Position numbers and translations under genes: made by a program. Positions 52,856-63,089 of a stretch of 64,000 bases of DNA are shown here, piece by piece (positions within the stretch are counted from its first letter, which is position 1; the number at the start of each line of letters is the position of its first letter). The stretch covers positions 1,661,501 to 1,725,500 of the forward strand of contig NZ_FNTJ01000001.1 of NCBI RefSeq assembly GCF_900105185.1, given 5' to 3'. The notes under the pieces are model-generated. The model had not been told where the DNA came from. It did not search any database and saw nothing but the letters and a program-made list of their open reading frames with translations. The stretch is from Pseudomonas saponiphila (GTDB lineage Bacteria > Pseudomonadota > Gammaproteobacteria > Pseudomonadales > Pseudomonadaceae).

Positions 52856-53815
52856 ATGCACGTCTCGTCCGGTCGCTGGGTCTATGGCTTGTTCCTCGCC
52901 TTATTGACCGCGCTGTTGTGGGGCATCCTGCCCATCAAGCTCAAGCAAGTGCTGCTGGTGATGGATCCGGTGACCGTGACCTGGTTTCGCCTGCTGGTGT
53001 CCGGCGGCTGTCTGTTTTTCTACCTGGCGGCGGTGGGGCGTTTGCCGCGCTGGCGCGCGCTCGGCCCGAAAGGGGTATGGCTGGTGCCGATCTCGGTCCT
53101 GGGGCTGGTGGGCAATTACGTGCTGTACCTGATGGGCCTGAACCTGCTGAGCCCGGGCACCGCGCAACTGGTGGTGCAGATGGGGCCGATCCTGCTGCTG
53201 ATCGCCAGTGTCTTTGTGTTCAAGGAACGCTTCAGCCTGGGGCAAGGCCTGGGGCTGCTGGTGCTGTTGCTCGGTTTCGGACTGTTCTTCAATCAGCGCC
53301 TGACCGAGCTGCTGACCTCCCTGAGTGACTACACCGCTGGAGTCTTGACCATTCTCGCGGCTTCGGCGGTCTGGACCTTTTATGCCCTGGGGCAGAAGCA
53401 GTTGCTGAGCGTGTGGAATTCCTTGCAGGTGATGATGGTGATCTACCTGTTCTGTGCCCTGTTGCTCACTCCGTGGGTGCATCCGCAGGAAGCCCTGGTG
53501 CTGAGTCCGTTGCAGGGCTGGCTGTTGCTGGCCTGTTGCCTGAATACCCTAGTTGCCTATGGCGCCTTTGCCGAAGCCCTGGCCCATTGGGAGGCGTCAC
53601 GGGTCAGTGCGACCCTGGCGATCACGCCCCTGGTGACCTTTGCCGCGGTGGCCTGGGCGGCCTGGGTCTGGCCGGACTACGTGCACGCCGAACAGATCAA
53701 TGGCCTGGGTTATGGCGGGGCGTTGCTGGTGGTGCTGGGGTCGGCGCTGACGGCGTTGGGGCCGTCATTGGTGGCGGGTTTGCGCGCTCGGCGGCAGCGG
53801 ATTGCGGCGGGGTGA
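52856..53815 (+). CDS. EamA-family (DMT) transporter
   Basis: A 319-residue inner-membrane carrier of the drug/metabolite superfamily. Two EamA repeats give ten helices: the first starts LFLALLTALLWGILPI and the second follows ILAASAVWTFYALGQKQL near residue 165. Members export amino acids, nucleobases or other metabolites; the cargo here is unknown. ATG at 52856 has GGGG a few bases upstream; the longer open frame upstream has no ribosome binding site. A REP pair follows directly after the stop. Confidence 0.9.
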   Translation: MHVSSGRWVYGLFLALLTALLWGILPIKLKQVLLVMDPVTVTWFRLLVSGGCLFFYLAAVGRLPRWRALGPKGVWLVPISVLGLVGNYVLYLMGLNLLSPGTAQLVVQMGPILLLIASVFVFKERFSLGQGLGLLVLLLGFGLFFNQRLTELLTSLSDYTAGVLTILAASAVWTFYALGQKQLLSVWNSLQVMMVIYLFCALLLTPWVHPQEALVLSPLQGWLLLACCLNTLVAYGAFAEALAHWEASRVSATLAITPLVTFAAVAWAAWVWPDYVHAEQINGLGYGGALLVVLGSALTALGPSLVAGLRARRQRIAAG

Positions 53816-53816
53816 G

Positions 53817-53878
53817 CTTCGCTGGCCAGCCAGCTCCTACAGAAGTGTGGCGGTAGGAACTGGCTTGCCAGAGAAAAA
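53817..53878. repeat. REP pair between the EamA gene and fumC
   Basis: Inverted arms TTCGCTGGCCAGCCAGCTCC and GGAACTGGCTTGCCAGAGAA flank a short loop. The right arm is degenerate. It sits between two convergent genes, as is common for REP doublets. Confidence 0.75.
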
Positions 53879-53886
53879 GACGCGCG

Positions 53887-55281
53887 CTAACCCTGTTTTC
53901 CGGCCTCCAGCATGTTTTCCGGGCGGACCCAGGCATCAAATTGCTCATCGGTCAGGTAGCCCAGCGCCAGCGCCGCTTCGCGCAGGGTCAGGTTTTCGGC
54001 ATAGGCCTTTTTGGCGATCTCGGCGGCCTTGTCGTAGCCGATATGGGTGTTCAGCGCGGTCACCAGCATCAGGCCGCGTTCCAGGTGCGCGGCCATCTGC
54101 TGGGGATCAGGCTCCAGCCCGGCGATGCAGTGCTGCTGGAAGTTGCTGCAGCCGTCGGCCAGCAAGCGGATCGATTGCAGCAGGTTGTGGATGATCACCG
54201 GCTTGAACACGTTCAACTGCAGGTGACCCTGGCTGGCGGCAAAGCCGATCGCCACGTCGTTGCCCATGACCTGGCAGGCGAGCATCGACAGGGCTTCGCA
54301 TTGGGTCGGGTTGACCTTGCCGGGCATGATCGAACTGCCTGGCTCGTTGGCCGGCAGCTTGACTTCGGCCAATCCCGCCCGCGGGCCAGAGCCCAGCAGG
54401 CGCAGGTCGTTGGCGATTTTCATCAGGCTCACCGCGAGGGTTTTCAGCGCGCCGGACAGGGTGGTCAGCGGCTCGTGGCCGGCCAGGGCGGCGAACTTGT
54501 TCGGCGCGGTGACGAACGGCAGGCCCGAGAGCGCGGCCAGTTCGGCAGCGATGGCTTCACCGAAGCCGTGGGGCGAGTTCAGACCAGTGCCCACGGCGGT
54601 GCCGCCCTGGGCCAGCTCGCATACCGCAGGCAAGGCGCTGCGGATAGCGCGCTCGGCGTAGCTCAGTTGGGCGATGAAGGCGGAGATTTCCTGACCGAAG
54701 GTAATGGGTGTGGCATCCATCATGTGGGTGCGTCCGGTCTTCACCAGCTTCATGTGCCGGGCCGACAGTTCGGCCAGGCCGCCGGACAGCTCGGTGATCG
54801 CCGGCAGCAGCTGGAACTGCACGGCCTGGGCCGCCGCGATGTGCATGGCGGTGGGGAAGCAGTCGTTGGAGCTTTGCGAGCGGTTGACATGATCGTTGGG
54901 GTGCACCGGAGACTTGCCGCCCCGGGGATTGCCCGCCAGTTCGTTGGCCCGGCCGGCCAGGACCTCGTTGACGTTCATGTTGCTCTGGGTGCCGCTGCCG
55001 GTCTGCCACACCACCAGGGGGAACTGGTCGTCATGCTCGCCGGCCAGCACTTCGTCGGCGGCCTGCTCGATCAGCCGGGCGATGTCGGCGGGGATATCGC
55101 CATTGCGATCATTGACCCGGGCGGCGGCTTTCTTGATCAGGGCCAGGGCATGCAGCACGGCCAGGGGCATGCGCTCGTTACCGATGGCGAAGTTGATCAG
55201 CGAGCGCTGGGTCTGCGCGCCCCAATAGGCTTGTTCCGGGACTTCAACCTGGCCCAGGCTGTCGGTTTCGATTCGATTCAT
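53887..55281 (-). CDS. fumC: Class II fumarate hydratase FumC
   Basis: Iron-independent fumarase converting fumarate and malate in the TCA cycle. The 464-residue chain begins [20 protein letters not shown]. It has the [11 protein letters not shown] region near residue 140, the catalytic His-bearing [11 protein letters not shown] near 186, and the superfamily signature [13 protein letters not shown] near 317-329. The Ser in that loop and the His near 188 are the acid-base pair. The start at 55281 has GGAGGAATG upstream. The synteny fumC, DUF2059, bolA and trhO matches the fumC2 locus of P. aeruginosa as I recall it. Confidence 0.95.
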   Translation of the reverse strand: MNRIETDSLGQVEVPEQAYWGAQTQRSLINFAIGNERMPLAVLHALALIKKAAARVNDRNGDIPADIARLIEQAADEVLAGEHDDQFPLVVWQTGSGTQSNMNVNEVLAGRANELAGNPRGGKSPVHPNDHVNRSQSSNDCFPTAMHIAAAQAVQFQLLPAITELSGGLAELSARHMKLVKTGRTHMMDATPITFGQEISAFIAQLSYAERAIRSALPAVCELAQGGTAVGTGLNSPHGFGEAIAAELAALSGLPFVTAPNKFAALAGHEPLTTLSGALKTLAVSLMKIANDLRLLGSGPRAGLAEVKLPANEPGSSIMPGKVNPTQCEALSMLACQVMGNDVAIGFAASQGHLQLNVFKPVIIHNLLQSIRLLADGCSNFQQHCIAGLEPDPQQMAAHLERGLMLVTALNTHIGYDKAAEIAKKAYAENLTLREAALALGYLTDEQFDAWVRPENMLEAGKQG

Positions 55282-55474
55282 CGTGACATTCCTCCAAGTC
55301 TGACTGGCCAGTTTAGGCCCTGATCCGTGGCCCGGGTTCCGTGCGAGGAGGTTTTGTGTCCGTTGCCCGGGCAAAACCGGGGGCGCCGAGGCCTGGGGTT
55401 GAGGGACGCGGATCAATAGGCGCAGAATGGGCGCCCTTGGGGTTCTACCTCGCCTGCTAGATAAAGGAAACTCG

Positions 55475-55990
55475 ATGACCCGTCTTCGTGCCATCTGTAC
55501 CGCGGTTGTTCTGGTGTGTGCCAGCGGCCAGGTTCTTGCCGATACCGCCAGCCACAACGCCAGTGCCGAGGCCTTCCTGACCCTGGCCCATGCGGACAAG
55601 CTCGGTACGCCGGTGTACATGCAAGTCCAGCAAATGTTCGCCCAGCGTTTTGAACAGACCAAAGCACCTGAATCCAAACGCGCCCTGCTGGAAACCTACC
55701 AGGCCAAGGCCAACGCCGCGCTGGATCAGGCCATCGGCTGGAACAAGCTGAAACCGGACATGGTCAAGCTCTATACCAGCAACTTCAGCGAATCCGAGCT
55801 CAAGGACCTGGTAGCGTTCTACCAGTCGCCACTGGGCAAGAAAGTCCTGGAAAAAATGCCCCAGCTGACCCAGCAATCGGCGCAGATGACCCAGGCCAAG
55901 CTGGAAAGCGCGGTGCCGGTGGTGAACAAGCTGCTGGCCGACATGACCGCCGAGCTCGAGCCCAAGGCGGCCCCGGCGAAGAAGAAGTAA
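55475..55990 (+). CDS. DUF2059 family exported protein
   Basis: A 171-residue secreted or periplasmic protein. A signal peptide covers residues 1 to about 23 ([19 protein letters not shown]). The domain contains [20 protein letters not shown] (about residues 108-127), the DUF2059 hallmark. The C-terminal half is Gln/Lys-rich and ends PKAAPAKKK. The ATG follows AAAGGAAAC. Its function is unknown. It is 12 bases from the bolA-like gene and probably co-transcribed with it. Confidence 0.88.
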   Translation: MTRLRAICTAVVLVCASGQVLADTASHNASAEAFLTLAHADKLGTPVYMQVQQMFAQRFEQTKAPESKRALLETYQAKANAALDQAIGWNKLKPDMVKLYTSNFSESELKDLVAFYQSPLGKKVLEKMPQLTQQSAQMTQAKLESAVPVVNKLLADMTAELEPKAAPAKKK

Positions 55991-56002
55991 GCGGAGCCCG
56001 CA

Positions 56003-56296
56003 ATGACCATGCAACAACGTATCGAAGCGGCGCTCGCGGCACTGCAGCCCGAGCACCTGCAAGTGCTGGATGAAAGCCACATGCACAGCCGTGGCCTGGA
56101 AACCCACTTCAAGGCGGTACTGGTCAGCGAGCAGTTCGCCGGCCTCAACAGCGTCAAGCGTCACCAGAAGGTCTACGCCACCCTCGGTGAGCTGATGGGC
56201 CAGTTCCATGCGTTGGCGCTGCACACCTACACCCCCGAGGAGTGGTCGAAGATCGGCGTGGCTCCCGCCTCGCCGACCTGTGCCGGTGGTCGATAG
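56003..56296 (+). CDS. BolA family protein
   Basis: A 97-residue BolA/IbaG-like protein with the core ESHMHSRGLETHFKAVLVSEQFAGL near residues 26-50, in two parts, and RHQKVYATLGELM near 54-66. The conserved His (H61-type) region that binds iron-sulphur clusters with glutaredoxins is recognisable. The C-terminus ends ASPTCAGGR. It acts in the cytosol in Fe-S or stress-related regulation. It follows the DUF2059 gene after 12 bases and precedes trhO. Confidence 0.92.
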   Translation: MTMQQRIEAALAALQPEHLQVLDESHMHSRGLETHFKAVLVSEQFAGLNSVKRHQKVYATLGELMGQFHALALHTYTPEEWSKIGVAPASPTCAGGR

Positions 56297-56462
56297 GAGC
56301 GGGTGCGTCTCGCTGCAGGTCTGAGGTCACTCAGGTGCGGCTTGCCGCTTGGAGCTTGAGGCTGCCTTTCTGATAGAATTCGCAACGCGCCGCTCAAGCC
56401 GGCGCGTTTTTTTTTGCATCCGGTTCACCCTTTACGAGGGTAGCCACCTGGAGAGATTTCCC

Positions 56463-57404
56463 ATGACACAACCCATTGTCGTGGCGGCACTGTACAAGTT
56501 CGTCACCCTCGAAGATTACGTCAGCCTGCGCGAGCCCCTGCTGCAGGCCATGCTCGATAACGGCATCAAGGGCACCCTGCTGATCGCCGAGGAAGGCATC
56601 AATGGCACGGTTTCCGGCAGCCGCGAAGGCATCGACGGGCTGCTGGCCTGGCTGAAGAACGATCCGCGCATGGTCGAAATCGATCACAAAGAGTCGTATT
56701 GCGACGAGCAGCCGTTCTACCGCACCAAGGTCAAGCTCAAGAAAGAGATCGTCACCCTGGGCGTGCCCGGCGTCGACCCCAACAAGAAAGTCGGGACCTA
56801 TGTCGAGCCCCAGGACTGGAACGCCCTGATCAGTGATCCGGAAGTGCTGCTGATCGATACCCGTAACGACTACGAAGTGTCCATCGGCACCTTCGAAGGC
56901 GCCATCGACCCCAAGACCACCAGCTTCCGCGAGTTTCCGGACTACATCAAAGCCAACTTCGACCCGAGCAAGCACAAGAAGGTGGCAATGTTCTGCACCG
57001 GCGGCATTCGCTGCGAGAAGGCTTCGAGCTACATGCTCAGCGAGGGCTTCGACGAGGTGTTCCACCTCAAGGGCGGGATCCTCAAGTACCTCGAAGAGGT
57101 GCCGCAGCAGGAGAGCAAGTGGCAGGGCGACTGCTTCGTGTTCGATAACCGGGTCACCGTTCGCCACGACCTGAGCGAAGGCGACTACGATCAATGTCAT
57201 GCCTGTCGCACTCCGGTGAGCGTCGAGGATCGGGCTTCCGAGCACTATGTGCCCGGTATCAGCTGCCCGCATTGCTGGGACAAGCTGAGCGAGAAGACCC
57301 GCCGCAGCGCCATCGACCGGCAGAAGCAGATCGAATTGGCCAAGGCACGCAACATGCCGCACCCGATCGGTTACAACTACAAGCAATCTTCCTCCGAGGC
57401 TTGA
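56463..57404 (+). CDS. trhO: tRNA uridine(34) hydroxylase TrhO (rhodanese-like)
   Basis: Hydroxylates U34 of tRNA to 5-hydroxyuridine, the precursor of wobble cmo5U and mcmo5U. The N-terminal domain ([11 protein letters not shown] near residues 42-52) leads to a rhodanese domain ([11 protein letters not shown] near 129-139). The active loop is [12 protein letters not shown] at 177-188, with C178. The C-terminal part has zinc-like Cys pairs (CHAC and CPHC). The 313-residue length is typical. The ATG follows GGAGAGATTTCCC. It is 3 bases from the DsbA-like gene. Confidence 0.94.
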   Translation: MTQPIVVAALYKFVTLEDYVSLREPLLQAMLDNGIKGTLLIAEEGINGTVSGSREGIDGLLAWLKNDPRMVEIDHKESYCDEQPFYRTKVKLKKEIVTLGVPGVDPNKKVGTYVEPQDWNALISDPEVLLIDTRNDYEVSIGTFEGAIDPKTTSFREFPDYIKANFDPSKHKKVAMFCTGGIRCEKASSYMLSEGFDEVFHLKGGILKYLEEVPQQESKWQGDCFVFDNRVTVRHDLSEGDYDQCHACRTPVSVEDRASEHYVPGISCPHCWDKLSEKTRRSAIDRQKQIELAKARNMPHPIGYNYKQSSSEA

Positions 57405-57407
57405 GCC

Positions 57408-58043
57408 ATGTCTGCCCGCCTGCTCTATGTGATGGACCCGATGTGTTCATGGTGCTGGGGTTTTGCGCCCGTGGCCCAGGCCCTGGCAGAGCAGGCCCAG
57501 GCCGCCGGTGTCGAGCTGCATCTGGTGGTGGGCGGCTTGCGCACCGGTAGCGGCTCGGCGCTGGAGCCCAATACCCGGCGCTACATTCTTGAGCACTGGC
57601 AGGCGGTGCAGCAGGCTACAGGCCAGCCGTTCACCTTCGATGGCGCCTTGCCCGATGGCTTTGTCTATGACACCGAGCCGGCTTGTCGGGCGATCGTCAC
57701 CGCCCGGAGCCTGGCCCCGGACTGTGCCTGGAAACTACTGGGGCTGATCCAGCGGGCGTTCTATGTCGAAGGCCGTGATGTAACCCTGGCCAGTGTGCTG
57801 GTCGAGCTGGCGGAGCAGGCCGGGGTTCCGCGGATCGAGTTCGCCGAAGCCTTCGACCGGGCCGAGCAGCACGCGGCCACGGCGGCGGACTTCACTTGGG
57901 TCCAGGACCTGGGCATTGCCGGATTTCCTACCTTGCTGGCGGAGCGCAATGGCCAGTTGGCGCTGCTGACCAATGGCTATCAGCCACTGAGCGAGTTGTC
58001 GCCGTTGCTCGGCCGCTGGCTGGAGCGCGCCGCCTGTGCCTGA
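57408..58043 (+). CDS. DsbA-family thioredoxin-like protein
   Basis: A 211-residue cytosolic DsbA/FrnE-type oxidoreductase. The active site CSWC is at residues 13-16 in MDPMCSWCWGFAP, with the helical insert typical of the family. A cis-Pro region occurs near IAGFPTLL (about 168-175). No signal peptide is present. It may oxidise or isomerise disulphides, or bind glutathione, in the cytosol. It starts three bases after trhO and overlaps the ABC exporter by eight bases, so the three are one unit. Confidence 0.9.
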   Translation: MSARLLYVMDPMCSWCWGFAPVAQALAEQAQAAGVELHLVVGGLRTGSGSALEPNTRRYILEHWQAVQQATGQPFTFDGALPDGFVYDTEPACRAIVTARSLAPDCAWKLLGLIQRAFYVEGRDVTLASVLVELAEQAGVPRIEFAEAFDRAEQHAATAADFTWVQDLGIAGFPTLLAERNGQLALLTNGYQPLSELSPLLGRWLERAACA

Positions 58044-59856
58044 GCCGGTCGAATCCAGCGTCCCCGGCAAAATCGTTGATCGTTTGAGCTGGGGTGAAAT
58101 CCGCCGTCTGGCGCTGCACCATCGGAAGTCGCTGTGGATCGCCAATGGCGTGGCCGTGCTGGCCACGCTGTGCAGTGTGCCGATCCCGCTGTTGCTGCCA
58201 TTGCTGGTGGACGAAGTGCTGCTGGGTCATGGCGATGCGGCGCTGCAGGTAATGAACCGGTTTCTGCCTCAGGGGTGGCAGAGCGCGGCGGGCTATATCG
58301 GCCTGATGCTGCTGGCGACCCTGATCCTGCGTTGCTCCGCCCTGGTGTTCAACGTGGTCCAGGCGCGGTTGTTTGCCGGTCTGGCCAAGGACATCGTCTA
58401 CCGGATCCGGGTGCGCCTGATCGAGCGGCTCAAGCGTATTTCCCTGGGGGAGTACGAAAGCCTGGGGGGCGGCACGGTGACTACCCACCTGGTCACCGAC
58501 CTGGACACCGTTGACAAGTTCGTCGGGGAAACCCTGAGCCGGTTCCTGGTGGCCATGCTGACCCTGGTGGGCACGGCCGGCATCCTGATGTGGATGCACT
58601 GGAAGCTGGCGCTGCTGATCCTGCTGTTCAACCCGCTGGTGATCTTTGCCACGGTGCAACTGGGCAAGCGGGTCAAGCACCTGAAAAAACTGGAAAACGA
58701 CAGCACCTCGCGGTTCACCCAGGCTCTGACCGAGACGCTGGAGGCGATTCAGGAAGTTCGAGCCGGCAACCGTCAGGGCTACTTTCTCGGTCGCCTGGGG
58801 CGGCGGGCCGAAGAGGTGCGCGATTATGCCGTGGCCTCGCAGTGGAAGAGCGATGCCTCGGGCCGGGCCAGCGGCCTGCTGTTTCAGTTCGGCATCGATA
58901 TCTTCCGTGCCGCCGCGATGCTCACGGTGCTGTTCTCCGACCTGTCCATCGGCCAGATGCTGGCGGTGTTCAGCTACCTGTGGTTCATGATCGGCCCGGT
59001 GGAGCAACTGCTGAACCTGCAATACGCCTATTACGCCGCCGGTGGGGCCCTGAGCCGGATCAACGAGTTGTTGGCGCGGGCCGACGAGCCGCAGTACAGC
59101 GGCGGTGCGGATCCGTTCCTGGGCTGCGAAACCGTGGGTATCGAGGTTCGCGGCCTGAGCTTCGGTTACGGCGATGAACGGGTGCTGGACAACCTGAACC
59201 TGTCCATTGCGCCGGGTGAAAAGGTGGCGATCGTCGGCGCCAGTGGTGGTGGCAAGAGTACCCTGGTGCAACTGCTGCTGGGGTTGTACACGCCGCAGAC
59301 CGGAGTCATCCGTTTTGGTGGTGCGACCCAGCAGGAAATCGGCCTGGAAACCGTGCGCGATAACGTTGCCGTGGTGTTGCAGCATCCTGCGCTGTTCAAC
59401 GACACCATCCGCGCCAACCTGACCATGGGCCGCGAGCGCAGTGACAGCGCCTGCTGGCAGGCTCTGGAAATTGCCCAGTTGGACACCACCGTCAGGGCCC
59501 TGCCGCAGGGTCTGGACAGCGTGGTCGGGCGTTCCGGGGTGCGTTTGTCCGGTGGCCAGCGTCAGCGCCTGGCCATTGCACGGATGGTCCTGGCCGAGCC
59601 CAAGGTGGTGATCCTGGACGAGGCCACCTCGGCCCTGGATGCCGCCACCGAGTACAACCTGCATCAGGCCTTGACGCGCTTTCTGCGTGGGCGGACTACG
59701 CTGATCATTGCTCATCGCCTGTCGGCGGTAAAACAGGCGGACCGGGTTTTAGTGTTCGATGGCGGGCAGATTGCCGAAGATGGCGACCATCAGCAGCTTA
59801 TTGCCGATGGCGGTCTTTATGCCAAGCTTTACGGGCATCTGCAGCAGGTTCGATAG
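58036..59856 (+). CDS. ABC transporter, fused permease and ATPase
   Basis: A 606-residue type I exporter half-transporter. The N-terminal six-helix permease covers about residues 30-320. The ATPase has Walker A GASGGGKST near 402-410, the signature LSGGQRQRL near 510, Walker B VVILDEAT near 530, and H-loop IAHRLSA near 565. Cargo is unknown; MsbA-like or siderophore-type exporters share this form. The start is GTG at 58036, overlapping the DsbA-like gene by eight bases. Confidence 0.93.
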   Translation: MPEPVESSVPGKIVDRLSWGEIRRLALHHRKSLWIANGVAVLATLCSVPIPLLLPLLVDEVLLGHGDAALQVMNRFLPQGWQSAAGYIGLMLLATLILRCSALVFNVVQARLFAGLAKDIVYRIRVRLIERLKRISLGEYESLGGGTVTTHLVTDLDTVDKFVGETLSRFLVAMLTLVGTAGILMWMHWKLALLILLFNPLVIFATVQLGKRVKHLKKLENDSTSRFTQALTETLEAIQEVRAGNRQGYFLGRLGRRAEEVRDYAVASQWKSDASGRASGLLFQFGIDIFRAAAMLTVLFSDLSIGQMLAVFSYLWFMIGPVEQLLNLQYAYYAAGGALSRINELLARADEPQYSGGADPFLGCETVGIEVRGLSFGYGDERVLDNLNLSIAPGEKVAIVGASGGGKSTLVQLLLGLYTPQTGVIRFGGATQQEIGLETVRDNVAVVLQHPALFNDTIRANLTMGRERSDSACWQALEIAQLDTTVRALPQGLDSVVGRSGVRLSGGQRQRLAIARMVLAEPKVVILDEATSALDAATEYNLHQALTRFLRGRTTLIIAHRLSAVKQADRVLVFDGGQIAEDGDHQQLIADGGLYAKLYGHLQQVR

Positions 59857-60063
59857 TCTTGAGTTTTATCCGGCTTTCTGTGCTTAGTGCTTGAATTTCC
59901 TGGTGGAATAACCGTTTCAGCGTGAGGCAGCGGCCATTTCCTCCTGCCGGTCAGATTCCCTTGCTGCTCGCCCTGCGTCGGATCTGAGGAAATTAGCCTA
60001 ATCTGTGCTGGCTGGGGCGGGACCACTGGGTGTTCATTTGGCAGTGCGCGAGTAAGGACCCTC
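59857..60063. promoter_or_regulatory. 207-base leader region before the GGDEF/EAL gene
   Basis: No coding content. Some short T- and A-rich stretches suggest the promoter of the regulator gene, but no clear boxes are assigned. Confidence 0.35.
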
Positions 60064-62523
60064 ATGAAGCAAAAGCGGACTTTCGCAACGCCGCGGTTGT
60101 TGGGCATCGTCTGGCCCTTTATCGCCGTGGTGTTGTTCCAAGCCTTGTTGGGCGGCCTGAGCCTCTATGTCCTGTCGGCAGTGCGTGGTTACGTGGCCGG
60201 CGAAAGCCTGTGGTCCAAAGGTCAGAAGGACGCCATCTACTACCTCAATCTGTACGCCGACAGTCGCGACGAAGGCACCTTTCTCAAATACCAGAACGCC
60301 ATAGCCGTGCCTCAGGGCGGGCATGAGCTGCGGGTGGCTCTGGATCGCCAGCCACCGGATCTGGAGGCGGCGCGGCTGGGAATTCTCAAGGGTGGCAACC
60401 ATCCGGATGACGTCCCCAGTCTGATCTGGCTGTATCTCAACTTCCGCCATTTCAGCTATCTGGAAAAGGCCATCGATTTGTGGACCGTGGGCGACGGCTA
60501 CCTGCTGCAGCTTGATACGGTGGCCCGAGAGATGCACCGGGGGATCGGCAGCAACAGCGCCACTGAAGCCGACGTGCAACGTTGGAAAAGCCAGATCTTT
60601 GCCATCAACGATGGGGTCACGCCGGCGGCCAAGGCCTTCAGCGACGCTCTGGGAGAGGGCTCGCGGGTAATCTTGCGCCTGTTGCTGGTGACCAACCTGG
60701 CCACGGCGTTGATCCTGATTGCCCTGGCTTTGCTGCGCACCCACAAGCTGTTGGCCCAGCGCCATGCCTTTGCCGACGCCTTGCAACTAGAGAAGGAGCG
60801 CGCGCAGATTACCCTGCAGTCCATTGGCGATGGGGTGATCACCACGGATGTCGAGGGAGCCATTGCCTATATGAACCCGGCCGCGGAAGAGTTGACCCGC
60901 TGGAAGGCCGAGCAAGCGGTGGGGTTGCCCCTGGCCGCCCTGTTCAATCTGCTGGATGAGAATGCCCAGACGGAAGGGTTCACCCTGATCGAGCACATCC
61001 TCAGTGGTCAGCTCGGTGGTGGCAGCGAACATTCCAAGCTGATCCAGCGCCTGGATGGCAGCACGGTCTCGGTGACCCTGGTGGGCGCGCCGATCCGCAA
61101 TGTCGGCAAGGTCAGCGGTGCGGTGCTGGTGCTGCACGACATGACCCAGGAGCGGCAATACATCGCCAATCTGTCCTGGCAGGCGACCCACGACGCCCTG
61201 ACCGGGCTGGCCAATCGCCGCGAGTTCGAGTTCCGCCTGGAGCAGGCCTTGCACAGCCTGATCCGTCAGCCGGCCCGGCATGCGTTGATGTTCCTGGACC
61301 TGGACCAGTTCAAGCTGGTCAACGATACCTGTGGTCATGCCGCCGGTGACGAGTTGCTACGGCATATTTGTGCGCTGTTGCAGTCGGGGTTACGGGAAGG
61401 TGACACCCTGGCGCGGCTGGGGGGCGACGAGTTCGGGATTCTCCTGGAAAACTGCTCTCCGGAGGCGGCGGAAAAGATTGCCGAAGGGCTGCGTCAGACG
61501 GTGCAGAATCTGCACTTTGTCTGGAAGGGCCGGCCGTTCGTCACCACGGTGAGTATCGGTCTGGTGCACATCGTCCAGACCCCGACCACCCTTGAGGCGT
61601 CACTGCGGGCGGCGGACATGGCCTGCTACATGGCCAAGGAAAAAGGGCGCAATCGGGTCCAGGTCTACCATGCCGACGATTCGGAGCTTTCCCTGCGATT
61701 CGGCGAGATGGCCTGGGTCCAGCGCCTGCACATGGCCCTCGAGGAAAACCGCTTCTGCCTCTATTCCCAGGAGATCACGGCCTTGGGTCACACCGAGCGT
61801 GAAGGTGGGCATGTCGAGATTCTCCTGCGCCTGCACGACGAGGCCGGCAGGATGATCCTGCCGGACAGCTTTATTCCGGCTGCAGAGCGCTATGGCCTGA
61901 TGACCTCTCTGGATCGTTGGGTGGTGCAGAACGTGTTCAAGGTCATTGCCCAGTGCATCGCCGAGGGGCGTGAAGGGCCCATGGCCATGTGCGCGATCAA
62001 TTTGTCGGGGATCACCATTGGCGACGACGAGTTTCTCGACTTCCTGAGGGAGCAGTTCATTGTCTATGGCGTACCGCCGAAGATGATCTGCTTTGAAATT
62101 ACTGAAACCAGTGCGATTGCCAATCTGGGCAGTGCGATCCGTTTTATAAATGAACTCAAGGGCTTGGGCTGTCATTTTTCCCTGGACGACTTTTGTGCGG
62201 GAATGTCGTCGTTCGCTTATCTCAAACATTTGCCTGTAGACTTCCTCAAGATCGATGGAAGTTTCGTAAAGGATATGCTGGACGACCCGATTAACCGCGC
62301 CATGGTCGAAGTGATCAATCACATCGGGCATGTCATGGGTAAGCGCACGATTGCCGAGTTTGTTGAAACGCCGCAGATCGAGCAGGCCTTGCTCGAGATC
62401 GGTGTGGATTATGCTCAAGGCTACATTGTTGAACGCCCGCAATTGTTTACCTGTGACAGCCTGCAGTGTCGACCCGTGCGACCACGGCCCTTGTTGTTCA
62501 AGGCGCCCGGCACTTTCCGTTGA
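60064..62523 (+). CDS. RbdA-like PAS-GGDEF-EAL cyclic-di-GMP protein
   Basis: An 819-residue membrane regulator. TM1 is near residues 13-40 and TM2 near 203-225, enclosing a periplasmic sensor domain. A PAS domain spans about 255-375. GGDEF (near 453-457) is intact, with the I-site REGD five residues before it, so cyclase activity can be feedback inhibited. The EAL domain reads EIL at the signature (near 586-588) and DDFCAG instead of DDFGAG, but the catalytic FEITET, LKIDG and YAQGY blocks remain. The order of neighbours fumC to ABC exporter matches that of P. aeruginosa rbdA, a biofilm dispersal regulator. Net activity is not predictable. Confidence 0.9.
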   Translation: MKQKRTFATPRLLGIVWPFIAVVLFQALLGGLSLYVLSAVRGYVAGESLWSKGQKDAIYYLNLYADSRDEGTFLKYQNAIAVPQGGHELRVALDRQPPDLEAARLGILKGGNHPDDVPSLIWLYLNFRHFSYLEKAIDLWTVGDGYLLQLDTVAREMHRGIGSNSATEADVQRWKSQIFAINDGVTPAAKAFSDALGEGSRVILRLLLVTNLATALILIALALLRTHKLLAQRHAFADALQLEKERAQITLQSIGDGVITTDVEGAIAYMNPAAEELTRWKAEQAVGLPLAALFNLLDENAQTEGFTLIEHILSGQLGGGSEHSKLIQRLDGSTVSVTLVGAPIRNVGKVSGAVLVLHDMTQERQYIANLSWQATHDALTGLANRREFEFRLEQALHSLIRQPARHALMFLDLDQFKLVNDTCGHAAGDELLRHICALLQSGLREGDTLARLGGDEFGILLENCSPEAAEKIAEGLRQTVQNLHFVWKGRPFVTTVSIGLVHIVQTPTTLEASLRAADMACYMAKEKGRNRVQVYHADDSELSLRFGEMAWVQRLHMALEENRFCLYSQEITALGHTEREGGHVEILLRLHDEAGRMILPDSFIPAAERYGLMTSLDRWVVQNVFKVIAQCIAEGREGPMAMCAINLSGITIGDDEFLDFLREQFIVYGVPPKMICFEITETSAIANLGSAIRFINELKGLGCHFSLDDFCAGMSSFAYLKHLPVDFLKIDGSFVKDMLDDPINRAMVEVINHIGHVMGKRTIAEFVETPQIEQALLEIGVDYAQGYIVERPQLFTCDSLQCRPVRPRPLLFKAPGTFR

Positions 62524-62567
62524 AACCTCTTTTGGGTCCGCACATCACAATCAAAAGGAGTCCGACA

Positions 62568-63089
62568 GTGATCGACACATTCAACCGAACCGGCCCGCTC
62601 ATGGAAGCTGCCAGCTACCCCGCCTGGACCCAGCAATTGATCCAGGACTGCAGCGAGAGCAAGCGCCGCGTGGTGGAGCATGAGCTGTACCAGCGCATGC
62701 GCGACAACAAGCTCAGCGCCAAAATCATGCGCCAGTACCTGATCGGTGGCTGGCCGGTGGTTGAGCAGTTTGCCCTGTACATGGCGCAGAACCTGACCAA
62801 GACTCGTTTTGCCCGCCATCCCGGCGAGGACATGGCACGCCGCTGGCTGATGCGCAACATTCGTGTCGAACTCAATCACGCCGATTACTGGGTGCACTGG
62901 AGTCGGGCCCACGGCGTGACCCTGGAAGACTTGCAGGCCCAGCATGTGCCACCGGAGCTGCACGCCTTGAGTCACTGGTGCTGGCACACCAGTTCGGCGG
63001 ATTCGCTGATCGTGGCTATTGCGGCCACCAACTACGCCATCGAAGGAGCGACGGGTGAATGGTCGGCTGCGGATTTCGGAGCACCGTGA
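62568..63089 (+). pseudogene. TenA-family gene truncated by IS21 insertion
   Basis: A TenA/PqqC-like (heme-oxygenase fold) protein broken by an IS. GTG at 62568 has AGGAG seven bases upstream and opens MIDTFNRTGPLMEAASYPAW. Conserved parts include GGWPVVEQFALYM near residue 63 and IAATNYAIEGATGEW near 150-164. About 167 native codons remain. Relatives are about 250-260 residues long, so the C-terminal third, with several helices, is lost. The frame then reads into the IS for about six codons (ADFGAP), and the stop TGA at 63087-63089 lies in IS sequence. The product, if made, is likely unstable. The 5' half follows the GGDEF/EAL gene by 44 bases. Confidence 0.85.
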
